From NCBI RefSeq assembly GCF_003148825.1, contig NZ_QGGZ01000001.1, positions 248,001 to 312,000 on the forward strand: a stretch of 64,000 nt of DNA, read 5' to 3'. The DNA is from Streptomyces sp. CG 926 (GTDB taxonomy: Bacteria; Actinomycetota; Actinomycetes; Streptomycetales; Streptomycetaceae). Positions 1-10,178 of the stretch are shown here, in pieces (position 1 is the stretch's first letter; every line of letters starts with the position of its first letter). Under the pieces are notes generated by a model. It was given only the letters and a program-made list of their open reading frames with translations, did not search any database and was not told the origin of the DNA. The position numbers and the translations under genes are program-made.

Positions 1-192
1 CGCGGCGGCTCCGGCGGCGGTGAGGTTGGCGGTGCGGGCCGAGCGGTCGAACAGCTCGGCTCCGAGCTCCCGTTCCAGTTGGCGGATCTGGGCGCTGACC
101 CCGGACTGGCTGATGTGCACCCGCTCGGCCGCCCGGGTGAAGTTCTGTTCCTCGGCGACGGCGACGAAGTAGGCGAGCTGCCTCAGTTCCAT
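1..192 (-). CDS. LysR-type transcriptional regulator, N-terminal part (runs off the window)
   Basis: Only the first 64 codons are in the window; the gene continues past base 1. Translation from the ATG at 192 gives [20 protein letters not shown], then a winged helix-turn-helix with [20 protein letters not shown], which is the classic LysR DNA-binding domain (residues about 2-60). The effector domain is not visible, so the inducer is unknown. It is divergent from the small SnoaL-like gene at 302, and LysR proteins usually regulate such a divergent neighbour; a dyad in the gap (208-241) is a candidate operator. The family call is secure; the target is inference. Confidence 0.9.
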   Translation of the reverse strand, partial: MELRQLAYFVAVAEEQNFTRAAERVHISQSGVSAQIRQLERELGAELFDRSARTANLTAAGAAA

Positions 193-207
193 GACTGTGG
201 ATTCTAG

Positions 208-241
208 TGGTCAGAAGATCCATCTGTTGGACTTCTGGCCA
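208..241. promoter_or_regulatory. Candidate LysR operator in divergent promoter region
   Basis: Two 10-bp arms, TGGTCAGAAG (208-217) and CTTCTGGCCA (232-241), form an inverted repeat with one mismatch around a 14-bp spacer. It lies between the LysR start at 192 and the SnoaL-like gene at 302, where a LysR dimer or tetramer would bind. The dyad is seen in the sequence; its role is inferred. Confidence 0.35.
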
Positions 242-301
242 CCGGAAGATCAGGCTGGAGGTACGAAGCGCAGCGGACGCACCCACCCCATGGAGGTAGT
301 C

Positions 302-661
302 GTGTACGAGAAGGCGATGCGGCCCGAGGACATCACCCGCCTGTTCGTCGAGCGTTCCAACGCCGGCGACGCGGCGGGGGTCGCCGCGCTCTACGAACAG
401 GACGCGGTCATGGCGTACCCGCCCGGGGAGCTGACGGTGGGCCGCGAGGCGATCTTGGCCCTGTGGGAGAAGGTGCTGGCCCACCGCCCCGTCTTCGAGC
501 CGGAGGCGCCGCTGCCGACGCTGGTCAGCGGGGACATCGCGCTCACCTCGACCCCGCCGAAGGACGGTTCCGGCGCCCGTGCGCAGGTCGTCCGGCGCCA
601 GCCGGACGGCAGCTGGCTGCGCCTGCTCGACCAGCCCGAATTCGCCCCGCCGACCGGCTGA
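302..661 (+). CDS. SnoaL/DUF4440-like (NTF2-fold) small protein
   Basis: About 119 residues from the GTG at 302. This start is preferred because GGAGG (292-296) lies 5 bases upstream; an ATG at 290 is the in-frame alternative. The sequence (EDITRLFVERSNAGDAAGVA, ALYEQDAVMAYPPGE, VGREAILALWEKVL) has the pattern of an NTF2-like cone fold in which the protein carries an aging-or-ligand pocket. Members act as small enzymes or ligand-binding proteins, often under LysR control. No catalytic residue can be assigned. It is divergent from a LysR gene. The last codons form the first unit of an 8-bp tandem repeat that runs through the stop codon. Confidence 0.8.
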   Translation: MYEKAMRPEDITRLFVERSNAGDAAGVAALYEQDAVMAYPPGELTVGREAILALWEKVLAHRPVFEPEAPLPTLVSGDIALTSTPPKDGSGARAQVVRRQPDGSWLRLLDQPEFAPPTG

Positions 662-703
662 GCGCCGACCGGCTGACCGGCTGACCGGCTGACCGGCTGA
701 CCG
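652..703. repeat. 8-bp tandem repeat over a stop codon
   Basis: The unit GACCGGCT occurs at 652-659, then four times in tandem at 667-698 with a partial fifth. The first copy contains the end of the SnoaL-like gene (TGA at 659-661). Because 8 is not a multiple of 3, the repeated TGAs fall in all three frames. Confidence 0.85.
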
Positions 704-717
704 CCGAGTGGCCGGGC

Positions 718-2481
718 CTACGAGTCCCGGCCGCTGGTCGCCGCGTAGTACTGGAGGTCCTGCACCTCCACCTTGTGGTCCACCCGGTACGGCAGGTCGA
801 CCTTCACCCCGCCCTTCCCGTCCCGGACGACCTGCGCCGAGCTGGTGCCCGGCTTCAGCGGCAGCAGCTGCGAGTGGATCCCGGCGGGGGCCTCGTAGTC
901 GCCGTTCGTGGTACCGACGGTCGTGCGGACGGATCCGGCGCCGGTGAGGAAACTGAGCACCTCCACCTTGTCCCGGGGCGGGGCGCTCCCCTTGCGGAGC
1001 GACATCACCAGCGACTGGTCGCCCGTCGGGTCGGCGTCCGCGAACTGCGTGCGCGCGGAGAGGTAGAGGGTGTCCCGGACGATCCTCGGCCAGCTGTCCG
1101 TCTTGAACTTGGTCAGGTAGTACGAGGTCAGGTCCAGGTACGCGTGACCGTTGTGCAGGGAGGGCGCGAACTGGCTGCCCTCCGAGTAGTCGTTCCAGGT
1201 GGTCAGCTGCACCCAGTCCGCGCCGTCCTCGATGGCGCGTGTCCAGGTGGCGCGCAGGGTCGCGGTGTTGCCCGCCTCGTCGTAGATGCCCTGGTTGGGG
1301 CGCGCGTCCTGCACCGACACCGGCTGCATCCAGATCTTGCCCATGTCGTGGGCCCGCCGGACGTCGCGCGTGGAGCTCTCCTGGCCGACGTAGCTGCGGC
1401 TGCCCCACTCGGAGAAGCCGTGGCTGATCGGGGCGAACTCGCCGCTGTGGGCGCCGAAGTCGAGGAAGAGCGGGACGAAGGCGGTACGGATGCCGTGCTC
1501 GGACTTCAGGAGCGCGATGACCTGGGTCCACCAGGCGACGCTCTTCTCTTCCGCCTTGAACGGGGAGACCACGAGGCGGCCGTCGGGGAGCCGGTGCGCG
1601 GCCGAGGCGTCGGCGAGGGTGGCGATCGCCTCGGCGAGCACGGCGGGGTCGTCGGTCTTGAGGGAGGTCATGTCCGGCATCAGCATGATCTTGAAGGCCG
1701 GGTCCACCGAACGGGCGGCCGCCATCAGCAGGTTGCTGCGGTCCCAGTTCTTGCCGGAGAGGGAGAGCAGGTCGAGGGTGAAGCCGTCGATACCCGCCGC
1801 GCGGGCCGTGCGCACCTCCTGCTGGAGGTTGGCGTACTCCCAGTCGCCGCTCTTGGGGGTCACGGGCAGGGGCCGGTCGCGCAGCAGGCCGCCGTAGCGG
1901 CCGTGCTTGCCGCTCTCGCCGTCGGGGTTCAGGTAGTTGCGGGTGTAGTAGTCCCGGTCCGCGGCCGCGTTGTCGAGGGAGAGCGGGTAGGGCGTGAAGT
2001 AGTGGGCGAACACCAGCTTCTTGCCCGCTCCGCCGGAGCGCAGGGCGGCCGGCGCGGGCATGTCGAAGGGGAGTGCTCCGGTGGGGCGTTCGGCCCCGGA
2101 GTCCACCGCGCCCTCGGGATTGCCCTTGGCGGCCGCGCCCTCGGTGGGCGCCGGGGGCTCGACGGGTGACGGGGCGGCCTCGCCGGGCCCGCCGGGCGAG
2201 CCACCGGTCGCGGTGGCCGCAGGGAGGTCGGCGCCGGGGGCCGCGGCCCCCTGTACGGAATCCACGTCGTACGGGTCCCAGGCGATTCCGGTGGCCGCGC
2301 TGACCCCGAACAGGAAGAAGGCGGAGAGCAGCGTGGCGAGCAGCGGCCTGCGCCCCCGGAAGGCCGGCCGGCGCCGGTGCGACACGGGTCCGACCGCCCG
2401 GCCCGCGCCCTGTTCCCGCCGGCTCGCACGCCGGCCCGCTCCATGCCGTGCTCGCCGGTCCGTTCCCCGGTCCGCTGTCAT
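718..2481 (-). CDS. Signal-anchored glycoside hydrolase family 71-like (alpha-1,3-glucanase) protein
   Basis: 587 residues from the ATG at 2481, which follows GGGAGGGG; longer upstream reading has no ribosome site. An Arg-rich cytoplasmic tail (1-45) precedes one hydrophobic segment (LLATLLSAFFLFGVSAATG), then a Pro/Gly/Ala linker. The catalytic region starts near KLVFAHYFTPYPLSLDN and contains EVRTARAAGIDGFTLDLL, IMLMPDMTSL and WVQLTTWNDYSEGSQF, as in GH71 mutanases that cut alpha-1,3-glucan; the acidic residues in these blocks fit the family's catalytic acids. It is probably exported or anchored outside the cell and used on fungal or bacterial alpha-glucan. The gene stands alone. Family call is good; substrate is inferred. 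Confidence 0.8.
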   Translation of the reverse strand: MTADRGTDRRARHGAGRRASRREQGAGRAVGPVSHRRRPAFRGRRPLLATLLSAFFLFGVSAATGIAWDPYDVDSVQGAAAPGADLPAATATGGSPGGPGEAAPSPVEPPAPTEGAAAKGNPEGAVDSGAERPTGALPFDMPAPAALRSGGAGKKLVFAHYFTPYPLSLDNAAADRDYYTRNYLNPDGESGKHGRYGGLLRDRPLPVTPKSGDWEYANLQQEVRTARAAGIDGFTLDLLSLSGKNWDRSNLLMAAARSVDPAFKIMLMPDMTSLKTDDPAVLAEAIATLADASAAHRLPDGRLVVSPFKAEEKSVAWWTQVIALLKSEHGIRTAFVPLFLDFGAHSGEFAPISHGFSEWGSRSYVGQESSTRDVRRAHDMGKIWMQPVSVQDARPNQGIYDEAGNTATLRATWTRAIEDGADWVQLTTWNDYSEGSQFAPSLHNGHAYLDLTSYYLTKFKTDSWPRIVRDTLYLSARTQFADADPTGDQSLVMSLRKGSAPPRDKVEVLSFLTGAGSVRTTVGTTNGDYEAPAGIHSQLLPLKPGTSSAQVVRDGKGGVKVDLPYRVDHKVEVQDLQYYAATSGRDS

Positions 2482-2783
2482 TCTGGCCCCTCCCGCGAAT
2501 ATGCCCCGACTGGGGGGCTGCACAGCAGTAGAGCCCAATCCCGGCGTCCGGACAACCGTTCCCAGGACCAGGAGTTCGGGTACGTACGTCACACGGACCA
2601 CGGGAACTACGCCGCCCGTCCGGCGGCCCGTACGAAGTCCCCACCTGGGCCGTAGCGATCCCGCACTTCGGAATGCGACATTCCCCTAGCCTTACGGCGC
2701 AAGTGGCGCATAATCGTCGTCACGCGGCTCGATCGAACCCTCTTGCCGCACGTGGTCACGCATGCAATGGGGGCATCGCGGCG
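2482..2783. promoter_or_regulatory. Divergent intergenic region, 302 bp
   Basis: This gap separates the GH71-like gene (minus) from the NB-ARC-like gene (plus). It must carry both promoters. I see a stretch with lower GC around 2686-2715 (gacattcccctagcctta) but no convincing -35/-10 pair or operator. Confidence 0.4.
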
Positions 2784-3281
2784 ATGGGGGAATCCGGGGC
2801 CATGGGGGAAGCCGGGTCGATGAGGGAAAAAGGCTTGTCCGGAACGCTGCCGGCGACGTCCGCCGAAATGTCCCGGCTGCTCACCGCCGTCCGGCGGGGA
2901 CGGGTCCTGACCGTGGCGGGGGCCTTCCGCGAGCCGCGGAGTTTACTGGTGCGGGAGATCGCGCGGCGGATCGCGTCCAACTTCTACGACGGGGTGGCCG
3001 TCGTCGCCATGAACCCGCAGCACGGCGGCTACGGGGTCCGGGAACTGACGGCCGAGCTGGGCTCCGTACCCGGCATGCAGGCGCCGTCCCGGGGGACGGC
3101 GAACGCCGCCTCGTGGCTGGCCGAACGGGACATGCTGCTCGTCCTGGACGGCGCGGAGCAGCTCGGCCCGGACGCCCTGGCCTGGCTGCGGAACCTGCTG
3201 ACCGTGGCACCGGGGCTGCGGATCCTGGCGGCCGGGCGGTCGCCGCTGGCCTTCGAGCAGGAGCGGATCCACCGGCTCTGA
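2784..3281 (+). CDS. Orphan NB-ARC-like ATPase fragment
   Basis: About 165 residues; the start is uncertain (ATG at 2784, 2802 or 2820, all preceded by G-rich runs). The sequence resembles the ATPase core of AfsR/LuxR-type STAND regulators: RGRVLTVAGAFREPRSLLVR stands where the P-loop should be, VVAMNPQHGGYGVRELTAEL matches the following sensor part, and DMLLVLDGAEQLGPDALAWL matches Walker B. Key points are odd: the GxGGxGKT P-loop is not preserved, and there is no DNA-binding domain or repeat domain. It could be a remnant or a small decoy/scaffold protein. The last codons are part of a 14-bp tandem repeat. Confidence 0.6.
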   Translation: MGESGAMGEAGSMREKGLSGTLPATSAEMSRLLTAVRRGRVLTVAGAFREPRSLLVREIARRIASNFYDGVAVVAMNPQHGGYGVRELTAELGSVPGMQAPSRGTANAASWLAERDMLLVLDGAEQLGPDALAWLRNLLTVAPGLRILAAGRSPLAFEQERIHRL

Positions 3282-3305
3282 TCCACCGGCTCTGATCCAC
3301 CGGTT
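3267..3305. repeat. 14-bp tandem repeat over a stop codon
   Basis: The unit ATCCACCGGCTCTG is present at 3267-3280 and 3281-3294 with a partial third copy. The first copy holds the final codons and TGA (3279-3281) of the NB-ARC-like gene; the next TGA lies in a different frame. Confidence 0.85.
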
Positions 3306-3321
3306 CGCGGCGCTCGCAGGA

Positions 3322-4098
3322 TCAGCCCAGCTGCCGGCTCAGCTGCCGCCACACCGGGGCCGGACAGCGCCCTTGGGGGCGGGACTTGAGGAACATCCCG
3401 TAGTCGACCAGGCGCGGCGTCCGACCGAACTCCACCCAGTGGGCGCGCCCGGAGGCCTTGTCCCAGCCGTCGTTGGGGATCCGGATGTGGTCGGTGCGCC
3501 CGTCCTTGTCCTTGGTGGTGATCTGCGCGACCTCCGCGTGGCCGGGATGGACGGCCAGCACCACGCAGTAGTGGCGCAGCTGCCGCGCCGGGTCCTCGCG
3601 CAACGGCACCATGGCCAGCCAGATCTCCCCCGGCGCCGGGCGGTGGGCGGCGCCGGCGACGCGCGTGCCGCCGCGGGAGGCGTCCCACCGGCGGACCGCC
3701 ACCACGAAGGCGAGCGCCACCAGACCGGCGGCCATGCTCTCGGCCGTGGCCCGGACGTTCCACACCGGATACTCCCCGACCCTGCTCTCCGTCCACCACA
3801 GCACCGCGGCGACGAGCGCGAGCAGGGCCACCGCGCGGACCGGGACCAGCCACCACGCGCCGGTCCGGCGGCGCGATGCGAACACGGCCAGCAGCAGGGC
3901 CACGACGGCCGGGATCGCGTAGACGATCAGGTACTGGCCGAAGCCGTGCAGCTGCTGCGGCGGCGACTGCTCCGCCAACAGATCGGGCAGCGCCAGCGGC
4001 ACCGCCAGCAGGTAGCCGACGGTGGGCAGGACGAACAGCACGAGCAGCAGCCCCAGGCAGCCGATACCGCCGCAGGACGTGTCGGAACGACGTGCCAC
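3322..4098 (-). CDS. Membrane protein with C-terminal PemK/MazF-like domain
   Basis: 258 residues from a GTG at 4098 with GGGGG upstream. The N-terminal half has about four membrane segments (GCLGLLLVLFVLPTVGYLLA; YLIVYAIPAVVALLLAVF; VALLALVAAVLWW; MAAGLVALAFVVAVRRW). The C-terminal half (from about residue 150) reads PAPGEIWLAMVPLREDPARQ, LRHYCVVLAVHPGHAEVAQI, TTKDKDGRTDHIRIPNDGWD, which has the layout of PemK/MazF-family growth inhibitors (GEIW...R...V...I...), where the Arg and Thr/Ser of such segments act in RNA cleavage. No antitoxin-like gene precedes it; the GNAT gene lies 52 bp upstream on the same strand. It may be a domesticated PemK fold rather than a toxin. Confidence 0.65.
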   Translation of the reverse strand: MARRSDTSCGGIGCLGLLLVLFVLPTVGYLLAVPLALPDLLAEQSPPQQLHGFGQYLIVYAIPAVVALLLAVFASRRRTGAWWLVPVRAVALLALVAAVLWWTESRVGEYPVWNVRATAESMAAGLVALAFVVAVRRWDASRGGTRVAGAAHRPAPGEIWLAMVPLREDPARQLRHYCVVLAVHPGHAEVAQITTKDKDGRTDHIRIPNDGWDKASGRAHWVEFGRTPRLVDYGMFLKSRPQGRCPAPVWRQLSRQLG

Positions 4099-4150
4099 AG
4101 AACCCCCAGAGCGTTCGCGGTGAAGCCCCCCGGGGCACCGACCCCGAACG

Positions 4151-4684
4151 CTAGCGCAGGGCCCACTCCTCGGCCAGGAGTCCCATGACGACCTCGTCCT
4201 GGAAGGCTCCGTACACCCACGCCGAGCGGCGGAGCAGGCCCTCCTGCACGAAGCCTGCGGCACGCGCGGCGCGGATCATGGCCGCGTTGTCGGCGAGGGT
4301 CTCCAACTGGAGGCGGCCGAGCCCGCGCACGGTGAATCCGTAGCGGCACAGCAGGTGGACGACCTCCTGGCCCAGCCCGCGCCCGCGCATGCCCGGCCGC
4401 AGGGAGATGCCGAGGTGGGCGCAGCGGTTGTGGGTGTCGATGCCCCAGATCAGGGCCTCTCCGGCGGGCTCCCCGGAGGTCAGTTCGACCACGGTGAAGA
4501 CGGCCGCGTCCTCGGTGGGCGCGCCCACCTCGTACGGGGAGTGGCCGCCGGTGGCCGACCGGGGGCTCCAGGGCCGGGAGTCGGCCCGTGAGCGCGTCAC
4601 GACGTCGTCGTACAGCTCGGCGTGCAGAACGGGTACGTCCTCGGGGAGGCGGGCGCGCAGGCCGGCCAGGTGTCCGCTGATCAC
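4151..4684 (-). CDS. GNAT family N-acetyltransferase
   Basis: 177 residues from the GTG at 4684, chosen because AGGAAGG lies just upstream and the conserved part begins soon after. GNAT signatures are clear: EALIWGIDTHNRCAHLGISL (strand 4), then RPGMRGRGLGQEVVHLLCRY with the acetyl-CoA-binding R/Q-x-x-G-x-G/A loop (RGRGLG), then LQLETLADNAAMIRAARAAG and FVQEGLLRR as in RimJ/RimL-like enzymes. The acceptor (small molecule, ribosomal protein or amino sugar) cannot be told. It lies directly upstream of the PemK-like gene and may be co-transcribed. Confidence 0.85.
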   Translation of the reverse strand: MISGHLAGLRARLPEDVPVLHAELYDDVVTRSRADSRPWSPRSATGGHSPYEVGAPTEDAAVFTVVELTSGEPAGEALIWGIDTHNRCAHLGISLRPGMRGRGLGQEVVHLLCRYGFTVRGLGRLQLETLADNAAMIRAARAAGFVQEGLLRRSAWVYGAFQDEVVMGLLAEEWALR

Positions 4685-4794
4685 CGGCCCTTCCTGACCG
4701 CCGCCGGGCGCGGGCCGCAATCGAGTTTCGACGCGCCGTCCGCGGCGCCGCACGCCCGGCCGGACATCGCCCCGAGCACCACCCCTGATACGGC

Positions 4795-4830
4795 TCCGCC
4801 CCGGCCGGGCACGGGGCCGGCCGGGGCGGA
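4795..4830 (-). terminator. Hairpin terminator after isocitrate dehydrogenase
   Basis: A perfect 14-bp stem, TCCGCCCCGGCCGG (4795-4808) with CCGGCCGGGGCGGA (4817-4830), encloses an 8-base loop. It lies 45 bp past the stop of the isocitrate dehydrogenase gene. There is no strong T run, as is common in Streptomyces. Confidence 0.7.
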
Positions 4831-4875
4831 ACGGATCACGCCGTCACGGACGACGCGTGGGTACGGCTGTCGGCA

Positions 4876-7146
<2,271 letters not shown>

Positions 7147-7320
7147 TCAAGATATCTCGTGATCGGGCCGGTCAGCACAGCCCCCGGCCGTCAGTCCGCG
7201 AGACGCACGTCACGCGGCGCCCGACGGTCCCCGGAAAAGCCGAGAGCGCCGCCCGCGGCCGTTACCGGCAGGGGGGGCGACGCTCGGGCGTTCAGGCCTT
7301 GATCAGGCCCGTACGGCGGA

Positions 7321-7674
7321 TCAGGCGGCGTAGGCCTTCGGGTCCGCACCGTACTGGTTCGGCTGCGGCTGACCGGCGGTGGCGGTCAGGACGAGCAGCC
7401 AGATGCCACCGATGAACGGCACGAAGGCGATGAAGTACCAGGCGCCGGACTTGCCGAGGTCGTGCAGACGACGGACGGTGACGGCCAGGGTCGGCACGAG
7501 GGTACCGAGGAAGTACAGGCCGACGAGCAGCGGGTAGGTGCCCAGCAGACCGTCGAGGATCATCAGGACGATCACGGCGGCCATGTTGAAGAGGAAGAAC
7601 ATCCAGTACTCCTGGCGGCGCGCGCGGCCGGAGAAGACGGCGTACTTCTTCAGGACGTCGGTGTAGTAGTTCAT
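7321..7674 (-). CDS. DUF805 family small membrane protein
   Basis: 117 residues from the ATG at 7674 (GGGGGGACCCTC just upstream). It begins MNYYTDVLKKYAVFSGRARR, then QEYWMFFLFNMAAVIVLMIL, the DUF805 hallmark (W/Y-x-F-x-GR-x-R-x-x-Y-W). Three to four membrane helices follow, with the conserved VRRLHDLGKSGAW loop and a C-terminal tail ending NQYGADPKAYAA. Function is unknown in the family; a role at the cytoplasmic membrane is all that can be said. Single gene. Confidence 0.9.
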   Translation of the reverse strand: MNYYTDVLKKYAVFSGRARRQEYWMFFLFNMAAVIVLMILDGLLGTYPLLVGLYFLGTLVPTLAVTVRRLHDLGKSGAWYFIAFVPFIGGIWLLVLTATAGQPQPNQYGADPKAYAA

Positions 7675-7942
7675 GAGGGTCCCCCCAGAGGACGGTTGGT
7701 TCGGCCCGTCCTGCTGGAGCAAGCCGGGGCAGAACTTATGCCCCCCTTACGTCGCGGTCAAGCCACTTATGGGGAGGTCAAATCGGCTGGACCGCACGAT
7801 TTCCGGCACCGAAGTTACGACTTCGGGACACAGTCGCGACGTCATGTCCTTGAACGCCCGAAACGTCCGCACACAAGGCCCACTTGACGCCCCCGCGACT
7901 GCTCTGATCGTTACCCACATCGTTATCGCCCCGCGACACCGC

Positions 7943-7978
7943 GGGCCGGGACGGGTAGGAGGACTCCCGCCCCGGTCC
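7943..7978 (-). terminator. Hairpin downstream of chitosanase; rest of the 315-bp gap is featureless
   Basis: GGGCCGGGACGGG (7943-7955) can pair with CCCGCCCCGGTCC (7966-7978), with two mismatches, just past the chitosanase stop. The rest of the gap 7675-7989 would hold the DUF805 promoter. It contains an AT-richer patch near 7740-7815 but no motif I can name. Confidence 0.5.
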
Positions 7979-7989
7979 GGGGCGCGCCG

Positions 7990-8826
7990 TCAGCCGATGT
8001 GGAAGGAGTCCCCGTAGACCTTCCAGTCGAGCGGCGTGTTGAGGTTCAAGTTGCCCTTCTTCAGGAAGACCCGCTGCGCGGTGTCGACCCGGCTGGTGTC
8101 GCTGTGCGCCTCCTCCTGCTTCATCGCCCAGACCCGGGCGTCGAGGAAGGCGTTCAGGTAAGCGGTCTCGTTGCCGCCCTGGGACGGGGGCTTGGCCTTG
8201 GACAGGGCGCGCTTGCGAATGTTGCGGAAGCTGGTGGAGTCGCCGCCGTCGCCGTGCATGACGATGGCGTCGTAGTACATGAACTGCCCGAGCACGCCGA
8301 CCCCGTCGGCCTTGCCCTGATTCACGGCCGGGTTGAAGTAGACCCGGTCGCGCTCGCGGTCCTGGGCCTTCTTGAAGTCGGCGTCCTGGGCCGCCTTCGC
8401 CCAGTCCTTGGTGAAGTTCGGATCGAGGCCGGCGTGCGAGTCGCTGCCGTCGACCTTGCGCAGGGCGGGCAGGTACTTGGCGAGGACGTTGCCCGGCTTG
8501 ATCTGGGTGTAGTACTCGACGAGGTCGAGCATGTCGCCGGTGCCGGAACAGAATCCGATGATGCCGGCCGTGTAGCCGCGGCCGTCGTCTATGTCCTCTA
8601 TGTACTTGTACTGCGCCTTCCAGTCCAGCGAGGAGTTCTCCGCGCTGGAGACGATCTTAATGGCGATCTCCTTCTTCGCCGGATCGTCGAGTCCTACGGC
8701 CGCCGCCACCGAGGCCTGCGCCGTGGGGGCGGGGGCCGCGGTGGCGTGGGCGGTGACGGGGACGGCGATCAGGGCACTGCCGAGCAGCGCTCCGATCGCC
8801 AGCATCGTGCGGCGGGGGGTGAACAC
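7990..8826 (-). CDS. csnA: Secreted chitosanase, GH46
   Basis: 278 residues from a GTG at 8826, with GGAGG 5 bases upstream. A Sec-type signal peptide (MFTPRRTMLAIGALLGSALI, cleaved after a run of Ala near residue 44) precedes mature sequence GLDDPAKKEIAIKIVSSAEN, nearly identical to the Streptomyces N174 chitosanase. Glu63 (SSAENSS) and Asp81 (DIDDGRGYT) of the precursor match the catalytic Glu22 and Asp40 of that enzyme. It hydrolyses beta-1,4 links in chitosan by inversion, outside the cell. Regulation is probably by a CsnR-type repressor through the dyad at 8863-8880. Confidence 0.97.
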   Translation of the reverse strand: MFTPRRTMLAIGALLGSALIAVPVTAHATAAPAPTAQASVAAAVGLDDPAKKEIAIKIVSSAENSSLDWKAQYKYIEDIDDGRGYTAGIIGFCSGTGDMLDLVEYYTQIKPGNVLAKYLPALRKVDGSDSHAGLDPNFTKDWAKAAQDADFKKAQDRERDRVYFNPAVNQGKADGVGVLGQFMYYDAIVMHGDGGDSTSFRNIRKRALSKAKPPSQGGNETAYLNAFLDARVWAMKQEEAHSDTSRVDTAQRVFLKKGNLNLNTPLDWKVYGDSFHIG

Positions 8827-8862
8827 AAGGCCTCCATCTGGTAGTTGAGGCGTCCCAGCTTC

Positions 8863-8880
8863 GTTAGGAAACTTTACTAC
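8863..8880. promoter_or_regulatory. Candidate CsnR-type operator of chitosanase
   Basis: GTTAGGAAACTTTACTAC, about 37 bp upstream of the chitosanase start, contains the imperfect dyad AGGAAA-C-TTTACT. From memory, a palindrome of the form AGGAAA-N-TTTCCT precedes several Streptomyces chitosanase genes and binds the repressor CsnR. One arm here differs at two positions. The repressor gene is not in the window. Confidence 0.5.
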
Positions 8881-8935
8881 CAGAGCTGAGGGCAGCTCAA
8901 TACCCGGGCGTGGCCCAAGGAATGGCCGCGTCCGG

Positions 8936-10018
8936 TCAGAGCCAGCCGTTACGCCTGAAGCCTCGGTGGATGACGAAGCAGGCCAGCGCCATGACGCCGA
9001 GGACCAGCGGATAGCCGTAGGTCCAGTGCAGCTCGGGCATGTGGTCGAAGTTCATGCCGTAGACCCCACAGACCATCGTGGGCACGGCGACGATGGCCGC
9101 CCATGCCGTGATCTTGCGCATGTCCTCGTTCTGGGCGACGGTCACCTGCGCCAAGTGGGCCTGCAGGATGGAGTCGAGGAGGTTGTCGTAGGCACCGATC
9201 TGTTCCGTGGCCCGGGTCAGGTGGTCCGCCACGTTCCGGAAGTACGCGCGCGTCTCCGGCGGGATGACCGGTATCGGCTGCGTGGCCAGCTGCTGGAGCG
9301 GGCGGCTCAGCGGCGCCACCGCCCGGCGGAGTTCCAGGAGTTCGCGCTTGAGCTGGTAGATCCGCCCCGCGTCGCCGCGGCCGCCGTCCTCGCTGAACAC
9401 CGCGGTCTCGACGGCGTCGATGTCGTTCTGCACCGCGTCCGTCGCGGCCACGTAGTCGTCGACCACATGGTCGGCCATGGCGTGCAGAACGGCCGCGGGT
9501 CCGTTGGCCAGTTGGTCCGGTGCGGCCTCCAGCTCCTCACGGACCGGCCCCAGGGTGCCGCGGCCGCCGTGCCGGATGGTGATGATGAAGTCCTGGCCGG
9601 TGAAGGCCATCAGCTCGCCGGTCTCCACCACCTCGCTGGTCGCGGTCAGCTCCTCGTGCTCCACGTAGCGCACGGTCTTGAAGACGGAGAACAGCGTGTC
9701 GTCGTAGCGCTCCACCTTGGGGCGCTGATGCGCGTTCACGGCGTCCTCGACGGCGATGGGGTGCAGGCCGAACAGCTCGGCCAGCCCCGCCAGCTCGGAC
9801 CGCGACGGCTCGTGCAGACCGATCCAGACGAAGCCGTCACCGGTCTTGCGGACCCGGCGCAGCGCCTCCTCCGCCTCGGCGCAGTCCTCCTGCCGTACGC
9901 CGTCGCGGTAGACGATGCAGTTGACCACCGCGCTGCCGAGCGGGGAGCGGGCCGGGTGACTGAGGTCGACGGCCCGCCGGTAGCTGCGCCGCACGACCCG
10001 GCGCAGGTTGCTGAACAT
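8936..10018 (-). CDS. corA: CorA family magnesium/cobalt transporter
   Basis: 360 residues from the ATG at 10018; a TTG two codons earlier (10024) is better spaced from GGGGAG and may be the true start. A large cytoplasmic N-terminal domain (EEALRRVRKTGDGFVWIGLH; GLHPIAVEDAVNAHQRPKVE) leads through a long helix to two C-terminal membrane helices. The signature YGMNFDHMPEL holds the GMN selectivity motif between them. It should form a pentameric Mg2+ channel in the membrane. Single gene; no Mg2+ leader was recognised. Confidence 0.95.
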   Translation of the reverse strand: MFSNLRRVVRRSYRRAVDLSHPARSPLGSAVVNCIVYRDGVRQEDCAEAEEALRRVRKTGDGFVWIGLHEPSRSELAGLAELFGLHPIAVEDAVNAHQRPKVERYDDTLFSVFKTVRYVEHEELTATSEVVETGELMAFTGQDFIITIRHGGRGTLGPVREELEAAPDQLANGPAAVLHAMADHVVDDYVAATDAVQNDIDAVETAVFSEDGGRGDAGRIYQLKRELLELRRAVAPLSRPLQQLATQPIPVIPPETRAYFRNVADHLTRATEQIGAYDNLLDSILQAHLAQVTVAQNEDMRKITAWAAIVAVPTMVCGVYGMNFDHMPELHWTYGYPLVLGVMALACFVIHRGFRRNGWL

Positions 10019-10119
10019 GGACAACGGCGTACTCCCCTTCGGCGGATCAGCGGCCAGTCTGCCATCGCCGCCGGAACGCCTGCGTCCGGGCTCACCGCCC
10101 GGGGGACTTCGCCGCGCGT

Positions 10120-10178
10120 CTCGGACCCGGTCGTCTCAGACCCGGTCGTCTCAGACCCGGTCGTCTCAGACCCGGTCG
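10120..10178. repeat. 15-bp tandem repeat over a stop codon
   Basis: The unit GACCCGGTCGTCTCA (plus strand) occurs three times with partial units on each side. Read on the minus strand, each unit carries the last codons and TGA of the TOBE gene (stop at 10166-10168). The period is a multiple of 3, so the later TGAs are in frame. Confidence 0.85.

Noticed and set aside
10120..10178. Direct repeats considered as a CRISPR array
   Set aside because: Units are 15 bp in direct tandem without spacers, so they are a simple tandem repeat; no cas genes are in the window.
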